From: Deltaproteobacteria bacterium
GTDB lineage: Bacteria > Desulfobacterota > Syntrophia > Syntrophales > Smithellaceae
NCBI GenBank assembly: GCA_009668925.1
Contig: SBEK01000070.1
Location: forward strand, 1-18,329
Length of the DNA stretch: 18,329 nt
Direction: 5' to 3'
Under the pieces are notes generated by a model, which did no database searches, was not told the DNA's origin, and was given only the letters and a program-made list of their open reading frames with translations. This document shows positions 1-8,572 of the stretch, piece after piece (positions within the stretch are counted from its first letter, which is position 1; each line of letters starts with the position of its first letter). The position numbers and the translations under genes were made by a program.

Positions 1-2
1 AT

Positions 3-986
3 GGGGGAGGCATTTTAAATAAACTGCGATCAAACCCTTTCTATTACCTGCTGGTTCCTTTTTTTCTTATCGGCCAATTGTGGGCGACCATCCGCTTACT
101 GCGCAAGGAACGCTTCGATTTGATTCATGCGCACTGGATGATTCCTCAGGGACTGATCGCCGCGATAGGTCTGATTTTGACAAGACGGCGGATTCGCATG
201 GTCTGCACATCGCACGGCGGCGATCTTTTTGCCTTGCGCGGGACTTTCTTTCATCACATGAAACGCTGGGTCATGAACAGAAGCCTGGCGCTGACTGTCG
301 TCAGCCGGGCCATGAAAGAAGTCGTTGTCGATATGGGCGTAGCTGCCGAGAAGGTGCAGGTGATATCGATGGGCGTCGATCTAAAGAATCTTTTTACCCC
401 TGATCCTGAAGCGGTTCGTCATGAACATCATTTGTTCTTTGTCGGCCGCCTGGTCGAAGTAAAGGGGCTTCAGATTTTATTGGAGGCCTTTCCGGAGATT
501 TTGGTGAAATATCCGGATCTCCGCTTGTCTGTAGCGGGCGCCGGCCCGATGGAGGAGGATCTCCGGCGACTGGCCGCACAGAAAAAAATAGCGCATAGGA
601 TCGATTTTTGGGGGATGATAATGCAGGAAAAGCTGCCGGAGCTTTATCAAAAAGCGGGACTGGCCGTCTTTCCGTTTGTCAAAACAAAAAGCGGTGTAGA
701 GGAAGGATTCGGGCTTGTTGTCGTCGAAGCCTTGGGCTGTGAGTGTCCGGTCATCGCGGGTGATTTACCGGCCATTCATGACAGCATTGTTCATAACGAA
801 AGCGGATTACTTTTCCCGAGCGGCAATGCCGAAGCGCTGGCCCAGGCCGTGATCCGGGCGTTCGCCGACCGGGATTTGCGTTCCCGGATGGGCAGGGAAG
901 GGCGGCGGAGGGTCGTGGAGCAGTTTGACTGGGAAATCATAGCAGGAAAATATGCCGGGCTTTATCAAAAGGTCATCAGTGGATAA
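3..986 (+). CDS. GT4-family glycosyltransferase, 5' end cut off by the window
   Basis: GT-B fold retaining glycosyltransferase that would transfer a sugar from a nucleotide sugar to a growing glycan at the cytoplasmic membrane face. The frame is open from base 3, so the true start lies left of the window; the TTG at 78 is internal, because the residues before it continue the N-terminal Rossmann domain (ending LIGQLWATIRLLRKERFDLI). The acceptor domain shows DLIHAHW and TSHGGD. The donor domain has FVGRLVEVKG and the family's E-x7-E motif in EGFGLVVVEA (bases 702-731), followed by CPVIAGDLPAIHD. It ends 54 bp from the end of the convergent glycosyltransferase, so it closes a different operon. 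Sugar specificity cannot be read from sequence. Confidence 0.9.
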   Translation, partial: GGGILNKLRSNPFYYLLVPFFLIGQLWATIRLLRKERFDLIHAHWMIPQGLIAAIGLILTRRRIRMVCTSHGGDLFALRGTFFHHMKRWVMNRSLALTVVSRAMKEVVVDMGVAAEKVQVISMGVDLKNLFTPDPEAVRHEHHLFFVGRLVEVKGLQILLEAFPEILVKYPDLRLSVAGAGPMEEDLRRLAAQKKIAHRIDFWGMIMQEKLPELYQKAGLAVFPFVKTKSGVEEGFGLVVVEALGCECPVIAGDLPAIHDSIVHNESGLLFPSGNAEALAQAVIRAFADRDLRSRMGREGRRRVVEQFDWEIIAGKYAGLYQKVISG

Positions 987-1008
987 AAAAAACCGCAGCA
1001 CGATGCGG
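985..1008 (-). terminator. Rho-independent terminator of the long minus-strand operon
   Basis: On the minus strand a hairpin CCGCA-TCGTGC-TGCGG (1008-993) is followed directly by eight T residues (992-985). It lies about 30 bp after the stop codon of the last gene of the operon (1040). The stem is only 5 bp but GC-rich, and the T-tract is uninterrupted. The T-tract overlaps the stop codon of the convergent plus-strand gene. No T-tract follows the hairpin on the plus strand, so it should act in one direction only. Confidence 0.6.
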
Positions 1009-1039
1009 ATGCGGATAGGATAGACCGGCATGGATTTGT

Positions 1040-2050
1040 TCAACGGCCGGCGGATAAAATTTCTTCGAACAGGTTCCGGTACTCGGCAATCATCCGATTC
1101 AGTGTAAACATTTTTTCAACCTTTGCCCGGTTGTACTCTCCCATTTCACGGCGCAATCGGGAATTCTCGGCAAGAAAACGAATTTTCTCGGCAAATGCGT
1201 TGACATCGCCCACCGGACACAAGAATCCGCCTTTCCCTTCGTCGATCAATTCCGGCAATGAAGAGCAATCGGTGGCCACAACGGGAAGCCCGCAGGACAT
1301 AGCCTCCGCTGCCGCCAGACCGAATCCCTCTCGAACCGTTGGAAATAAAAGAATATCAGCATCCTGATATACGCCGGGCATTTGGTTGTAGGGCACCGCA
1401 CCAAGGCATTGAAGGTTAGCCTGATTGGACAAGAAGCCTTTCGGCTGCAATCCCGAGGTGTAAATGATTTTGATGTTTTGACCCAATTTTTCGGCTATGG
1501 GCACGAGCCACTGCGCACCTTTTCTTTGCGACAGGTTTCCGCTGAACAAAACTTTAATGGTTGTTTTCGCCGACGTAGGTGTCTTCTTAGGGACGAATAC
1601 CTCGTCATCAATGCCGTTGTAAATCACTCTGATGTTGTCGGTCAATTTCATGTCAGACCTGACCAGCTCTGCCGTAAATCGGCTGACGGCCGTAAGCGTG
1701 TGAGCCTTTCTAACGGCCATCCTGGTAAACGCTTTCAAGTCGGTCTGATAATGGATGTTCTGCGCTACGCTGCTATAACCGCGCATAAAACGATCCAGGA
1801 CATAGTTGTGAAATGTTAAAATCAAAGGAACATCATTTCGCGCAAAAAAATAGGCATAATCCGGTGCGGCATGAATCAAGCCGGCATGGCCGGATCGGCC
1901 CACGGGAAAAAGAGATGGCGGGAATAGTGTTCTGTAAGGATTGTACTGGACAACCCGATAGCCGGGGATCTTTTTTTCGAGCAGTTTATGAACAACGAAG
2001 GCCCCGTTGCCGGTACCCATCGGGCTAATGATGCGACATTCATTGTTCAT
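1040..2050 (-). CDS. GT4-family glycosyltransferase
   Basis: A 336-residue GT-B glycosyltransferase, full length for the family. The N-terminal domain carries the glycine-rich start (SPMGTGNGAF, residues 9-18), LTFHNYVLDRF and AVSRFTAELV. The C-terminal donor domain starts near residue 165 (VLFSGNLSQRKGAQWL) and has the E-x7-E motif EGFGLAAAEA at 241-250 and CGLPVVATDCSSLPELI. ATG at 2050 is supported by GGAG seven bases upstream, inside the end of the preceding GT2 gene, which stops 3 bp before this start. It is the last gene of the operon and is followed by a terminator. Donor and acceptor sugars are unknown. Confidence 0.92.
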   Translation of the reverse strand: MNNECRIISPMGTGNGAFVVHKLLEKKIPGYRVVQYNPYRTLFPPSLFPVGRSGHAGLIHAAPDYAYFFARNDVPLILTFHNYVLDRFMRGYSSVAQNIHYQTDLKAFTRMAVRKAHTLTAVSRFTAELVRSDMKLTDNIRVIYNGIDDEVFVPKKTPTSAKTTIKVLFSGNLSQRKGAQWLVPIAEKLGQNIKIIYTSGLQPKGFLSNQANLQCLGAVPYNQMPGVYQDADILLFPTVREGFGLAAAEAMSCGLPVVATDCSSLPELIDEGKGGFLCPVGDVNAFAEKIRFLAENSRLRREMGEYNRAKVEKMFTLNRMIAEYRNLFEEILSAGR

Positions 2051-2053
2051 GAT

Positions 2054-2821
2054 TCAGCTCCGATCCGTCCTAAGTTTTGTCACGTAAGAGAGGTACCGAT
2101 AGGGTGGGTACAGAAGCCAGTAACTTTTGTACAGCAACCCCATGAGCAGTGAATGGCAATTCTTTTCGTGCACTCTTTTTTCTTCTGCAAACCGGAATTT
2201 TAGATTCCGCCAGTCCCGACGAGAGCTGATCCCGTTGTCGCGCATAACCGTCAAAATGACGGGGGCTTTAACGATTGCAGCACTGCGGCGATAAGCCCTC
2301 AAAAAAAAATCATAATCCATTGCAATTCGAAATTGCGTGTCAAACCCTCTCAGATCTTGAAGCAGTTGACGGCGGCAAAAAACGCCCTGGTGGTAAAGAC
2401 CCTGCTTGAAATTCGTCCAAACACCGAACCCCTTCGGCTTATAGACTTCAAGTTGTTTTCCAAAGAGGATGCTGCACGCCAGGATGTCGGTGCCGTCATT
2501 CAAGAAGGCGAGGGCATTTTCCAGACTTCTGTCATTTGCAAAATAATCATCCGCATGAAGAAAAATGAGATAATCTCCGGTTGCACGGGCCGAACCTTTG
2601 TTCATGGCATCGGCGATTCCTTCATCTTTCTCAGAAATGAAGTAGTCTACTTGATTCCTGTAGCGATTAATGATTTCCAGAGAACGGTCCGTTGAACCGC
2701 CGTCAATAATGATGTATTCAATATTGCCGTATGTCTGGCTCAGTACGCTTCTGATCGTTTGCTCAACGTGCGCCTCGGCATTGAGGACAATGGTGATGAT
2801 GCTGATCAGAGGATCTTTCAA
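2054..2821 (-). CDS. GT2-family (GT-A fold) glycosyltransferase
   Basis: Inverting glycosyltransferase of 255 residues. The first strand SIITIVLNAE is followed by the nucleotide-binding DGGSTD (residues 40-45). A metal-binding HADD (89-92) stands at the DXD position, and the acceptor region includes GLYHQGVFCRRQLL and AMDYDFFLRAY. The C-terminal tail is basic and aromatic and has no obvious membrane helix, so it probably works as a peripheral enzyme at the inner membrane. The start is TTG, with AAGG six bases upstream; the frame above it has no ATG or GTG. It is 26 bp from the upstream glycosyltransferase and 3 bp from the downstream one. Substrate is unknown. Confidence 0.92.
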   Translation of the reverse strand: MKDPLISIITIVLNAEAHVEQTIRSVLSQTYGNIEYIIIDGGSTDRSLEIINRYRNQVDYFISEKDEGIADAMNKGSARATGDYLIFLHADDYFANDRSLENALAFLNDGTDILACSILFGKQLEVYKPKGFGVWTNFKQGLYHQGVFCRRQLLQDLRGFDTQFRIAMDYDFFLRAYRRSAAIVKAPVILTVMRDNGISSRRDWRNLKFRFAEEKRVHEKNCHSLLMGLLYKSYWLLYPPYRYLSYVTKLRTDRS

Positions 2822-2847
2822 TTCAAACCTTTTGCCTCGTATGAAAA

Positions 2848-4041
2848 TTAATTGTTACGCATAGTAAAAAGCAGACGGGTCCAGAGGTTCTTCTTATAGA
2901 TATTGAAATCGAGTTGTTCGTCAAAATAACGTCGGGCATTTTTTCGGTAAGCTTCCCGGTCAATGTCATTTAATACGGCTGATATATCCGCCGGCGAATC
3001 AACGACGCGGCCAAATTGTTCTCGCCGGGCTTCGTCGGCATATAAACCAATTTCATTCATAATAACGGGAACACCATATCGGAGATACGTGCTGATTTTG
3101 CCCGCCGCCATTCCCAAAAATTCCAGATTTTTCCCCGTGCCGGGATTGTTGAAATTCGGTTTATAAAAGGCAAGTCCGGCGGAGACTCCCGAAAAAATAC
3201 TACCCATGTCGTCGACCGCTTCCGCGGCTGCATCGCTGATGTAAATCTTTGATCCGATCAACGCACGTGCGGCATTGGCATCTGTGGTTAAAAGTTCTTT
3301 CGTGCGGCCATAGCGTTCATGGACGATTAAAACCCAGTCGTCCGGCCATTCCACTACACTCCCGAGGATTTGAGTGATCATGGACCATGCAAACACAGAA
3401 CCGGCGGCAATGGCTATTTTCTTCTCTTTCGGAATTCCCAGGTGGTCGCGGAGTCGTTCATTATTCGGCAGACCGGGCCCGGCTGACGAAAGGGGAAGGA
3501 GAGATCGGATTGAAGACGGGAGGAGATTTTCTGACTGTAATTGCTTTGCTCTTACTTCATCCTGAACAATCCATAACGAAACGTCCTTTGAGGCCCGACG
3601 TTCGAGCGATTTAAACGCGCAAGACGTTTCGTCTTCAAAGAGAATCTCGAAGGAAATAAACACATAAGGCGTCTTTGTTAATTTGCTGAAGATACTCGCC
3701 TCGATGAGTCCATGCCGGTCAACCCCGATGAGCAAGTCATATTTCCCATATACGAAAAATTTTTCAATGAACACGGAAAGAACGACTAAAGGCCACGCAC
3801 AAAGAAGATCAGTAAGGACTGCTTTAATCAAACCGATCACCCGTCCAAAAGGCAAAAAGCGAATTCCATCGATGCGCGGCATCGGCGATGGTGACTTTCT
3901 GTAACGAAGGTCAATTCCGTAGCCTTTTTCCCGCAAAAGATCGATGATGCATTTCAGCGACGGGTTATTAAAGAAATTTCCTTCCCTGTGAAGAATCAGG
4001 ATCCGCTTTGATCGGTTATGACAGTGATCGTTGATGTTCAT
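2848..4041 (-). CDS. GT-B fold glycosyltransferase (GT4-like)
   Basis: A 397-residue protein with the two-domain look of a GT-B enzyme. The N-terminal half starts with a hydrophobic strand (RILILHREGNFFNNPS) and has a membrane-associating hydrophobic stretch near residues 68-95. A second Rossmann start, KKIAIAAGSVFAWSM, lies at 207-221. The donor-side motif GMAAGKISTYLRYGVPVI (310-327) matches the usual GLASxKxxEYLxxGxPVI pattern. The classical E-x7-E is not clear, so it is a divergent member. The ribosome site before ATG 4041 is weak (GGA three bases away). It follows a 131-bp gap after the transferase/methyltransferase fusion in which I see no gene. Specificity is unknown. Confidence 0.82.
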   Translation of the reverse strand: MNINDHCHNRSKRILILHREGNFFNNPSLKCIIDLLREKGYGIDLRYRKSPSPMPRIDGIRFLPFGRVIGLIKAVLTDLLCAWPLVVLSVFIEKFFVYGKYDLLIGVDRHGLIEASIFSKLTKTPYVFISFEILFEDETSCAFKSLERRASKDVSLWIVQDEVRAKQLQSENLLPSSIRSLLPLSSAGPGLPNNERLRDHLGIPKEKKIAIAAGSVFAWSMITQILGSVVEWPDDWVLIVHERYGRTKELLTTDANAARALIGSKIYISDAAAEAVDDMGSIFSGVSAGLAFYKPNFNNPGTGKNLEFLGMAAGKISTYLRYGVPVIMNEIGLYADEARREQFGRVVDSPADISAVLNDIDREAYRKNARRYFDEQLDFNIYKKNLWTRLLFTMRNN

Positions 4042-4172
4042 ATTCCATTGGTTGCCATTTTGTTACATTATCGAACACCATCATTAAAAGGAATCCGGTA
4101 CTCCTGAAATGAAACAAATCGAATTTGTTATTTCTGAAAACAGTTCTCAATGATGGTTTGCAGCTAACGCAG

Positions 4173-6197
4173 TTAATGCATTGCATGCTTTTGCCATACA
4201 ATGTAGGAAACTTCACTTGCCCCATGTATTATCGAAAATGCCCGCACAAGATGCAAATGATGATACTGGGCGAACTGATCCAGCAGTGCTCTTGGGATGA
4301 CGACCGGGAAACGATAGCTTCCGGAGAGCCATGCATCCGCTACAGACAGAGTGAATGCTTCCGCTGGATAATAATCAAAGACAATAAACCCACCGGAACG
4401 GCAGATACGTGCGCACTCTTTCAGATAGGTGACAGTTTGCAGCAGTGACAGATATATAAACACACCATGGGCATGGACGAGATCGCACGTATTGCTGGCC
4501 GTGTTGCTTAAGGTTTGTCCATCGGCAGGGTGACATATCAACTTACAGCCGTTGCGGTCATGATACTCATCTTGCAGAAATTTAGTCCATGATGGACTAG
4601 TCTCATAGACTTCATAATTTGCGGGTTGTGCTACTTCCATTATCTTTTCAAGATATTGACCTGTACCGGCACCAATTTCGCAGACGCGATTGAGTTGCTG
4701 GAAAACGCCAGACTCTTGAAGTTCAGCAATAATGCGGTCACGCCGTCCACGCTTGCGGACATCGTTTTCGATATTTTCTAAATATTCGCAGACGGACAAT
4801 CCACTTTGCTTTGCGGCTGCCACAATTTGATCAGCATTATGGAAACCGGAGCCAGTGCGCCTGATATCATAACCATAGCGATTTAACACGCGGCGAACAT
4901 ATTGGCCGGCATTACGAAGGAGATAGCTGCCACCCTGTACACGCCGCATGAGATCCTTTGTCGCTTTGGCCGATCTTCTACTGCGTACCCCAGTGGCAAG
5001 TAATTCCGAAATCTTGTCAACGGCGGCTTGCGTGGCGTGACCGGCATTGTAAAGTAAATATTCTCTTAATGCCGTTTTGTTTGGCGGATACCGATCAGGA
5101 TGTGCGAAGATCTCCGTGAGTGCCTGAGGCAGCTCCTGAGGACGGGCAACAACGAGACCAAATTCTTTTCCACCGTTGACTGTTGTCCGCTGAGCATAAC
5201 CGGAGACATCCGTGCCCGGGAAAAAAGCTGCTACGGCAATTTCATAAAAACGGGGCGTATCAATAAAAATAACGGGCTTGCCAAGTGCGAGGAATTCGAA
5301 ACTGATGCTGGATACGCACGTGATAAGAACATCTGCACAGGCAAGAGCCTTGTCGGCTGCATAATCGCGGAAAAGCCTGAAGTTCGGGAAATCATTTTCC
5401 AGGGTACTGATTGTTTCAGGCCAGTTGACGCCACCCGTGGCCGTAATATCGCTTGTCGGTTTCAAACAGTCTATCGGGAGTTTGGCTAGGATGTTATATG
5501 AGGAAAGCTGACAGATCGTTCTTAAAACCTCCAGACCACAATCACGTAATGAAGCCCCCTCGTTGAAAGCCGGGGCGTAAAGAATGGTTTTGTGAGTTGG
5601 GTCAAGATCCAGATCGCGCAGAATGTTCTCTCGGTCGTAGCAACCATTGATTAAGTCGTCTGACTTGGTGTAACCAATTTCGAAGAGAGACAGATGTTTT
5701 GGAAGTGTCCAGTGCTGCATGGCCAAGTGTTCATCCAGCGCCTGTCGCTGAAGGGGACCATAGAGGAATAAAGCATCATTGGCAAACACGGGATACATTC
5801 CGTGCAGATTAAAGGTAACTCCTTTGGATGGCTGACCGTGAAAGAGTGTTAGCGTATAGACACCGGGCGGTCCGGTTACAAATTGTTCATTGGTAATGTA
5901 CAAATCTAATCGATGAAAAGAAAAGTGTTTCAAGCATCGATAGGGTAAGTTCTTCAGGCGGTTCTGAAGGTGAGGATAAAGATTTTCGAAGTCAGTTTGA
6001 CTGTCCTCATGATGAAAAACATAAAACAGGTCCGTTGGAAAACGGGCAAGAAGCAACTCGACCACATTTCGACAAAACTGAAATTCGCCGATGGACATCA
6101 AATCAATTCCGATAGCCCGTCGTTGACCCTTAAACATCAGTGCAATCGATTCACGGAAACACAGGAAAAACAATTTGAGGGTAGATGCGATTTTCAT
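4173..6197 (-). CDS. Fusion: TagF-like (CDP-glycerol) glycerophosphotransferase domain + SAM methyltransferase domain
   Basis: 674 residues in two enzyme modules. Residues about 1-400 resemble the CDP-glycerol:poly(glycerophosphate) glycerophosphotransferase family (GT-B). FHGQPSKG at 119-126 contains H120, aligned with the catalytic His of the HGTPxK motif. ILYAPAFNE lies at 205-213, and CVSSISFEFLALGKPVIFID at 294-313 corresponds to the SSxxFExLxxxKPxIF motif. After a basic linker (400-450), residues about 455-674 form a class I SAM methyltransferase with motif I VCEIGAGTG (505-513). Family knowledge suggests transfer of a phosphopolyol or other CDP-activated group to a glycan, then methylation. 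It starts 6 bp after the racemase gene, with AAAAGG just before ATG. No coiled coil is evident. The actual donor is unknown. Confidence 0.85.
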   Translation of the reverse strand: MKIASTLKLFFLCFRESIALMFKGQRRAIGIDLMSIGEFQFCRNVVELLLARFPTDLFYVFHHEDSQTDFENLYPHLQNRLKNLPYRCLKHFSFHRLDLYITNEQFVTGPPGVYTLTLFHGQPSKGVTFNLHGMYPVFANDALFLYGPLQRQALDEHLAMQHWTLPKHLSLFEIGYTKSDDLINGCYDRENILRDLDLDPTHKTILYAPAFNEGASLRDCGLEVLRTICQLSSYNILAKLPIDCLKPTSDITATGGVNWPETISTLENDFPNFRLFRDYAADKALACADVLITCVSSISFEFLALGKPVIFIDTPRFYEIAVAAFFPGTDVSGYAQRTTVNGGKEFGLVVARPQELPQALTEIFAHPDRYPPNKTALREYLLYNAGHATQAAVDKISELLATGVRSRRSAKATKDLMRRVQGGSYLLRNAGQYVRRVLNRYGYDIRRTGSGFHNADQIVAAAKQSGLSVCEYLENIENDVRKRGRRDRIIAELQESGVFQQLNRVCEIGAGTGQYLEKIMEVAQPANYEVYETSPSWTKFLQDEYHDRNGCKLICHPADGQTLSNTASNTCDLVHAHGVFIYLSLLQTVTYLKECARICRSGGFIVFDYYPAEAFTLSVADAWLSGSYRFPVVIPRALLDQFAQYHHLHLVRAFSIIHGASEVSYIVWQKHAMH

Positions 6198-6203
6198 GGC
6201 CTT

Positions 6204-6917
6204 TTAACTGAGTGCCAACGCAACGGTATGTTTGGCCAATTCAAGGCTCGAGTCAATTAACGGTACCGGCGCTTCCAGTTTAGCAAGACATCCGAATTCC
6301 GTGCAGGCCATGATCACAGCATCGACCTGCCACTGTTTATATAACGTCATAACGATTGTTTCCATCGCTTGTACATGAGCAACCGGTGTCGGATCAAGTT
6401 TGATAGCTTCGATGAGTTGTTCAGAGCGTTTCTGGATATCCGCGCCATGATCCAGCAAATCCACACCATGGCTTTCCAGAAAAGCTTTGTAGCTGTTTCG
6501 TCGATAAGTGACATGACCGCCCAGTACAGCGACCCGCCGCGCAACCGGATATTTCTGTACCAGGGCGTTAGCTGTAATCTCACAAATATTCAGAAGAGGG
6601 ATTTGCAGATGAGGCTGTATTTCTGGGATAAAAACAGCGGCACTATTGCAAGGCAACACAATCAAGTCCACCGGGTATTGCTGCAGTTTCAGGCAGCTTT
6701 CCAGCATTCCTTCCACGGGCGACGTTTCACCATAAAGGACGTGACGAGTCCGGCTCGGGATATGCGGGTTGTCGTCGATAATGATCCGTAAGTGGTCCCA
6801 ATCTTTTTCCGCTGGGGTGAGTGTCAGTAATGACTGAAAAAAGGCCAAAGTGGCATATGGCCCCATGCCGCCCAGCACGCCGACGATTTTCGAAGTCCGG
6901 TATTCAGGTTGTGTCAT
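6204..6917 (-). CDS. Aspartate/glutamate racemase family protein
   Basis: Cofactor-independent amino-acid racemase of 237 residues that interconverts L and D forms by a two-cysteine mechanism. GVLGGMGPYAT lies near the N-terminus. The two catalytic cysteines are present: C90 in LPCNSAAV and C205 in MACTEFG. VAVLGGHVTYRRNSY starts the second lobe. I place the start at ATG 6917, because GGGGGA lies seven bases upstream; the in-frame TTG at 6923 would leave no room for it. The gene begins 2 bp after the stop of the preceding methyltransferase gene. In this context it may supply a D-amino acid for glycan decoration, but some family members act on other substrates. Confidence 0.88.
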   Translation of the reverse strand: MTQPEYRTSKIVGVLGGMGPYATLAFFQSLLTLTPAEKDWDHLRIIIDDNPHIPSRTRHVLYGETSPVEGMLESCLKLQQYPVDLIVLPCNSAAVFIPEIQPHLQIPLLNICEITANALVQKYPVARRVAVLGGHVTYRRNSYKAFLESHGVDLLDHGADIQKRSEQLIEAIKLDPTPVAHVQAMETIVMTLYKQWQVDAVIMACTEFGCLAKLEAPVPLIDSSLELAKHTVALALS

Positions 6918-6919
6918 TA

Positions 6920-7762
6920 TCAAGTCCCCCTGTGAAATATGAAAAAGTCATGAGAAAAATCCACTACCTCGCCTGTCGGCCCCCAAATCCGTCGGCTGGC
7001 ATTGGCAAGGATTCTCAGAAAATGGAACGACAAGGGCGCCGTGAGACGCACAGCGCCGGCGCACTGACGGCTGGATAATAAACGACGCAAGACGCCGGGC
7101 ACATTCAAAAAAAGATAGCTCTGCCGCCGGTAATCTAGTTTGAATCCAGCTTCGCGGAAAATCTGTTCCAGTTCGTCAGATGTCCGGTAAATGCAGAAAT
7201 AGTCCTGCCGGTCCGTGAGCAAACGCTGGCGCCGATGCACCGTACTTCTGTCAATAATTACCGCGTTGGGTCTCAGTGAACGGTAGAGGCGTTTCAGTAA
7301 TTTCCGGAGATCCGCGTCATGTAAATATTGCGTAACACCGCTCAGGTAAACGATGTCGAAAGAACTCGTCGGTATGTAATCCTGTGCCGCTTCCCTGCAA
7401 AAAGTAATGTTGTCCAGTTTTAAGAGTGCTGCCCGGGTTCGGGCGATGTCGAGCATCGGTTGGCTAAAGTCCACCGCATCATAGTGTTTAACCAGCGGCG
7501 CCAGTGAAATAGCCCAGCGTCCATTTCCCGAACCCAATTCCAGAACTGTCTTCTGACGGTCAAAGGCCACCAGACGCCGTAAATGCCTTGATTCTTCGAA
7601 ATGACGATAGAGTACCTCTGTTAATCCGCAGCCGCCGATATCTGAGACACCTAATAATTCTGGCCTCACAGCTGTTTGTTTCATCCAGTACTCATAGGAT
7701 TGGCGGTAGTCGCTGTCCTTGCTGTCAGCGGCTTTTTTTCTATCTTTGTTCCAGTGAGTCAT
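6920..7762 (-). CDS. Class I SAM-dependent methyltransferase
   Basis: 280 residues. The SAM-binding motif I VLELGSGNG is at 73-81, followed by the acidic YDAVDFS (94-100) that binds the ribose, then FDIVYLSGVTQYL and LYRSLRPNAVIIDRS typical of methyltransferase fold strands 4-5. The N-terminal 60 residues (charged, with SYEYWMKQ) probably form the substrate lid. It is likely to methylate a sugar or a cap group of the glycan made by this locus; the target cannot be deduced. It is 87 bp downstream of the nucleotidyltransferase gene, a gap in which I see only very short frames, and 2 bp upstream of the racemase start. Confidence 0.87.
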   Translation of the reverse strand: MTHWNKDRKKAADSKDSDYRQSYEYWMKQTAVRPELLGVSDIGGCGLTEVLYRHFEESRHLRRLVAFDRQKTVLELGSGNGRWAISLAPLVKHYDAVDFSQPMLDIARTRAALLKLDNITFCREAAQDYIPTSSFDIVYLSGVTQYLHDADLRKLLKRLYRSLRPNAVIIDRSTVHRRQRLLTDRQDYFCIYRTSDELEQIFREAGFKLDYRRQSYLFLNVPGVLRRLLSSRQCAGAVRLTAPLSFHFLRILANASRRIWGPTGEVVDFSHDFFIFHRGT

Positions 7763-7849
7763 ATCGTTCCATTGTGGCGAGAAATTGTTCTTACCCTCGG
7801 CCTTCCCAGCGTGAAAGTCGTAAACGAGCAGTCATAGTCTTTATTAGTC

Positions 7850-8572
7850 TTACGCAAATAATTTATTCGCATTTTCCAAATCGGTCAAATTATCAATTTC
7901 AAACCACTTCAAGCCCCCGACATCGACAATCTCCACTGAGGCTTCACCGAAATGTGGCCCAACAATCAAGTCATAATATAGATTCTGCTGCCCTGCGGAT
8001 ACACCCTGTTCAAGCCATTTCTTAAAGTGTTCTGTTCCTATTGAATTAAGGTGCAGCAAGCCGATGGACTTACCCTGTTGTCCTGTCAGCAATTTTAAAT
8101 CCCGGATAATATTCAGCGATATTGCACGATGTTCATCATTGAAGCTTATATAGGCGCCGTCCAAATCCTTACGCAAAGCATCCACAAACCAAGATATCTC
8201 ATGACGAACAGTCTTAGCCAGTACGGCTGGTTCAAAAAAAACATCACCTTCCAGTATCCAAGTTGCCTCTCTCAGGTCAGATAGTCCAAGGTGCAGACTG
8301 TACATGCTGTTGGTTGTCGCGAACTCGGCGTTCTCGATAAACTCTATATTCATGCCCTTGTAGGGGGACCCGATTTGTTCTCGTACGACAGAAGCCAGGT
8401 GGCCGATTACCACTCTGACGTTTTCAACACCCTTGTCCGCAAATAAATTTAAAGCATTCTCTAAAATGCTTTTTCCACAAACTTTAATCATGCATTTGGG
8501 AGCAGTTTCTGTCAGGGGTCGCAATCGCGTGCCTTCTCCTGCGGCCAAGATGATTGCGTATCGTGTAGTCAT
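7850..8572 (-). CDS. LicC-like sugar/choline-phosphate nucleotidyltransferase
   Basis: 240-residue nucleotidyltransferase that would join NTP and a phosphorylated substrate to give an NDP-activated group plus pyrophosphate. The signature GEGTRLRP (12-19) with PK at 25-26 binds NTP. TTNSMYSL (87-94) is like the NTxNxYSL segment of CTP:phosphocholine cytidylyltransferases (LicC) and related CTP-using enzymes. EGDV (108-111) and WFEIDNLTDL (223-232, with D227) carry the metal-binding aspartates. The length fits LicC better than the longer sugar enzymes. Its ATG overlaps the wzt stop codon by 4 bp (ATGA), so translation is probably coupled. CTP use and the substrate are inferred; no cognate kinase is visible in the window. 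Confidence 0.85.
   Translation of the reverse strand: MTTRYAIILAAGEGTRLRPLTETAPKCMIKVCGKSILENALNLFADKGVENVRVVIGHLASVVREQIGSPYKGMNIEFIENAEFATTNSMYSLHLGLSDLREATWILEGDVFFEPAVLAKTVRHEISWFVDALRKDLDGAYISFNDEHRAISLNIIRDLKLLTGQQGKSIGLLHLNSIGTEHFKKWLEQGVSAGQQNLYYDLIVGPHFGEASVEIVDVGGLKWFEIDNLTDLENANKLFA

Noticed and set aside
4042..4172. 131-bp gap considered for a promoter or a gene remnant
   Set aside because: AT-rich, with loose -10-like GATAAT but no matching -35 and no coding similarity that I can see.
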